Of a DNA stretch of 64,000 nt, positions 63,763-64,000 are shown piece by piece. A program made the translations under genes and the position numbers. This stretch comes from Dyella jiangningensis. Its GTDB lineage: Bacteria; Pseudomonadota; Gammaproteobacteria; Xanthomonadales; Rhodanobacteraceae. The stretch is from the NCBI RefSeq assembly GCF_003264855.1, contig NZ_NFZS01000001.1, positions 1,364,001 through 1,428,000 on the forward strand. The letters are read 5' to 3'. Each line of letters opens with the position of its first letter. Within the stretch, counting starts at the first letter, position 1. Under the pieces are notes generated by a model. It was not told the DNA's origin, did not search any database, and saw only the letters and a program-made list of their open reading frames with translations.

Positions 63763-64000
63763 TTAATCAAGGAGTTCCACGGCAACCGCGGTCGCTTCAC
63801 CGCCGCCGATGCACAGGGACGCCACGCCGCGCTTGAGGCCACGGGTTTTCAGCGCATTGAGCAGGGTGACCACCAGGCGGGCACCGCTCGCACCGATGGG
63901 ATGGCCCAGCGCGCAGGCGCCGCCGTTGACATTGATCTTGTCGCGCGGAATGTCCAGCTCGCGCATGGCCGCCATGGCCACCACGGCAAAGGCTTCGTTG
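63763..64000 (-). CDS. Acetyl-CoA acetyltransferase (thiolase), C-terminal part, 5' truncated by window edge
   Basis: About 79 C-terminal residues are visible, and the frame is open to the window end. NEAFA at the edge, the thiolase signature [20 protein letters not shown] and the C-terminal [18 protein letters not shown] with the second active-site Cys identify a thiolase. It would act in acetoacetyl-CoA or beta-ketoacyl-CoA cleavage, a sensible neighbour for liuB. Whether other liu genes such as isovaleryl-CoA dehydrogenase lie beyond the edge cannot be seen. Confidence 0.92.
   Translation of the reverse strand, partial: NEAFAVVAMAAMRELDIPRDKINVNGGACALGHPIGASGARLVVTLLNALKTRGLKRGVASLCIGGGEATAVAVELLD

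Overview
This is a high-GC (roughly two-thirds G+C) chromosomal window. Gene content, the codon bias and a REP-type repeat with a GCGCACCCAGTGCGC core point to a gammaproteobacterium of the order Xanthomonadales, most likely Rhodanobacteraceae (Dyella/Luteibacter/Rhodanobacter-like). That placement is an inference, because no rRNA or tRNA gene was seen. Coding density is very high, and many neighbouring genes overlap by ATGA or GTGA.

Layout. (1) 1-11.5 kb, plus strand: a Tad (tight adherence / Flp pilus) operon running from a truncated TadG-like protein through TadE, an Flp-like prepilin, CpaB, the secretin CpaC, an FHA-CpaF ATPase, TadB and TadC to a DUF192 protein, a TPR lipoprotein and a second TadE-type pseudopilin. 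Prepilin peptidase and CpaE are not in the window. (2) 11.5-21.1 kb: a penicillin-acylase-family hydrolase, a phosphodiester-glycosidase lipoprotein, a VOC protein, two overlapping Nudix genes, a repeat-filled 420-bp gap, a FUSC membrane protein, an AmpD/AmiD-like lipoprotein amidase, the EF-P paralogue EfpL and an SDR dehydrogenase. (3) 21.4-24.6 kb: an unrecognised 1059-residue protein with a large exported domain and about eight membrane segments. (4) 24.6-31.3 kb, minus strand: three GNAT acetyltransferases, a YdeI-like protein, a secreted amidohydrolase, a small lipoprotein, a LytS/LytT-type two-component pair and a GIY-YIG-like protein. (5) 31.4-37.6 kb, minus strand: most of a leucine-degradation (liu) set (HMG-CoA lyase, methylcrotonyl-CoA carboxylase alpha subunit, methylglutaconyl-CoA hydratase) with cupin, VOC and MBL-fold genes. 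(6) 37.9-40.3 kb: feoA-feoB and a Cys-rich membrane protein behind a Fur box. (7) 40.3-45.1 kb: an ArsR-SRPBCC pair with paired palindromic operators, then an HscC-type Hsp70 with a degenerate J-domain membrane partner. (8) 45.1-61.5 kb: a carbohydrate-utilisation locus. (9) 61.6-64 kb, minus strand: methylcrotonyl-CoA carboxylase beta subunit, an Ala/Pro-rich lipoprotein and a truncated thiolase.

The most interesting region is 45.1-61.5 kb. A DeoR/AgaR-type regulator, an amidohydrolase and a class I aldolase are transcribed away from an AgaS-like isomerase, two PfkB kinases, a clan GH-D-like glycosidase, a GH79-like glycosidase, an Oar-like TonB-dependent receptor, a purple-acid-phosphatase-like enzyme and a GH89 alpha-N-acetylglucosaminidase. 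The divergent promoter carries four TTTCRT-type AgaR-like half-sites and a perfect 14-bp palindrome. Together this looks like outer-membrane uptake and cleavage of an amino-sugar/uronic-acid glycan, feeding a galactosamine-6-P to tagatose-6-P to tagatose-1,6-bisP route built from atypical enzyme families. The locus lies inside a 25-kb interval that separates liuB from liuC. Functions are assigned by recognition of motifs only; no database search was possible.
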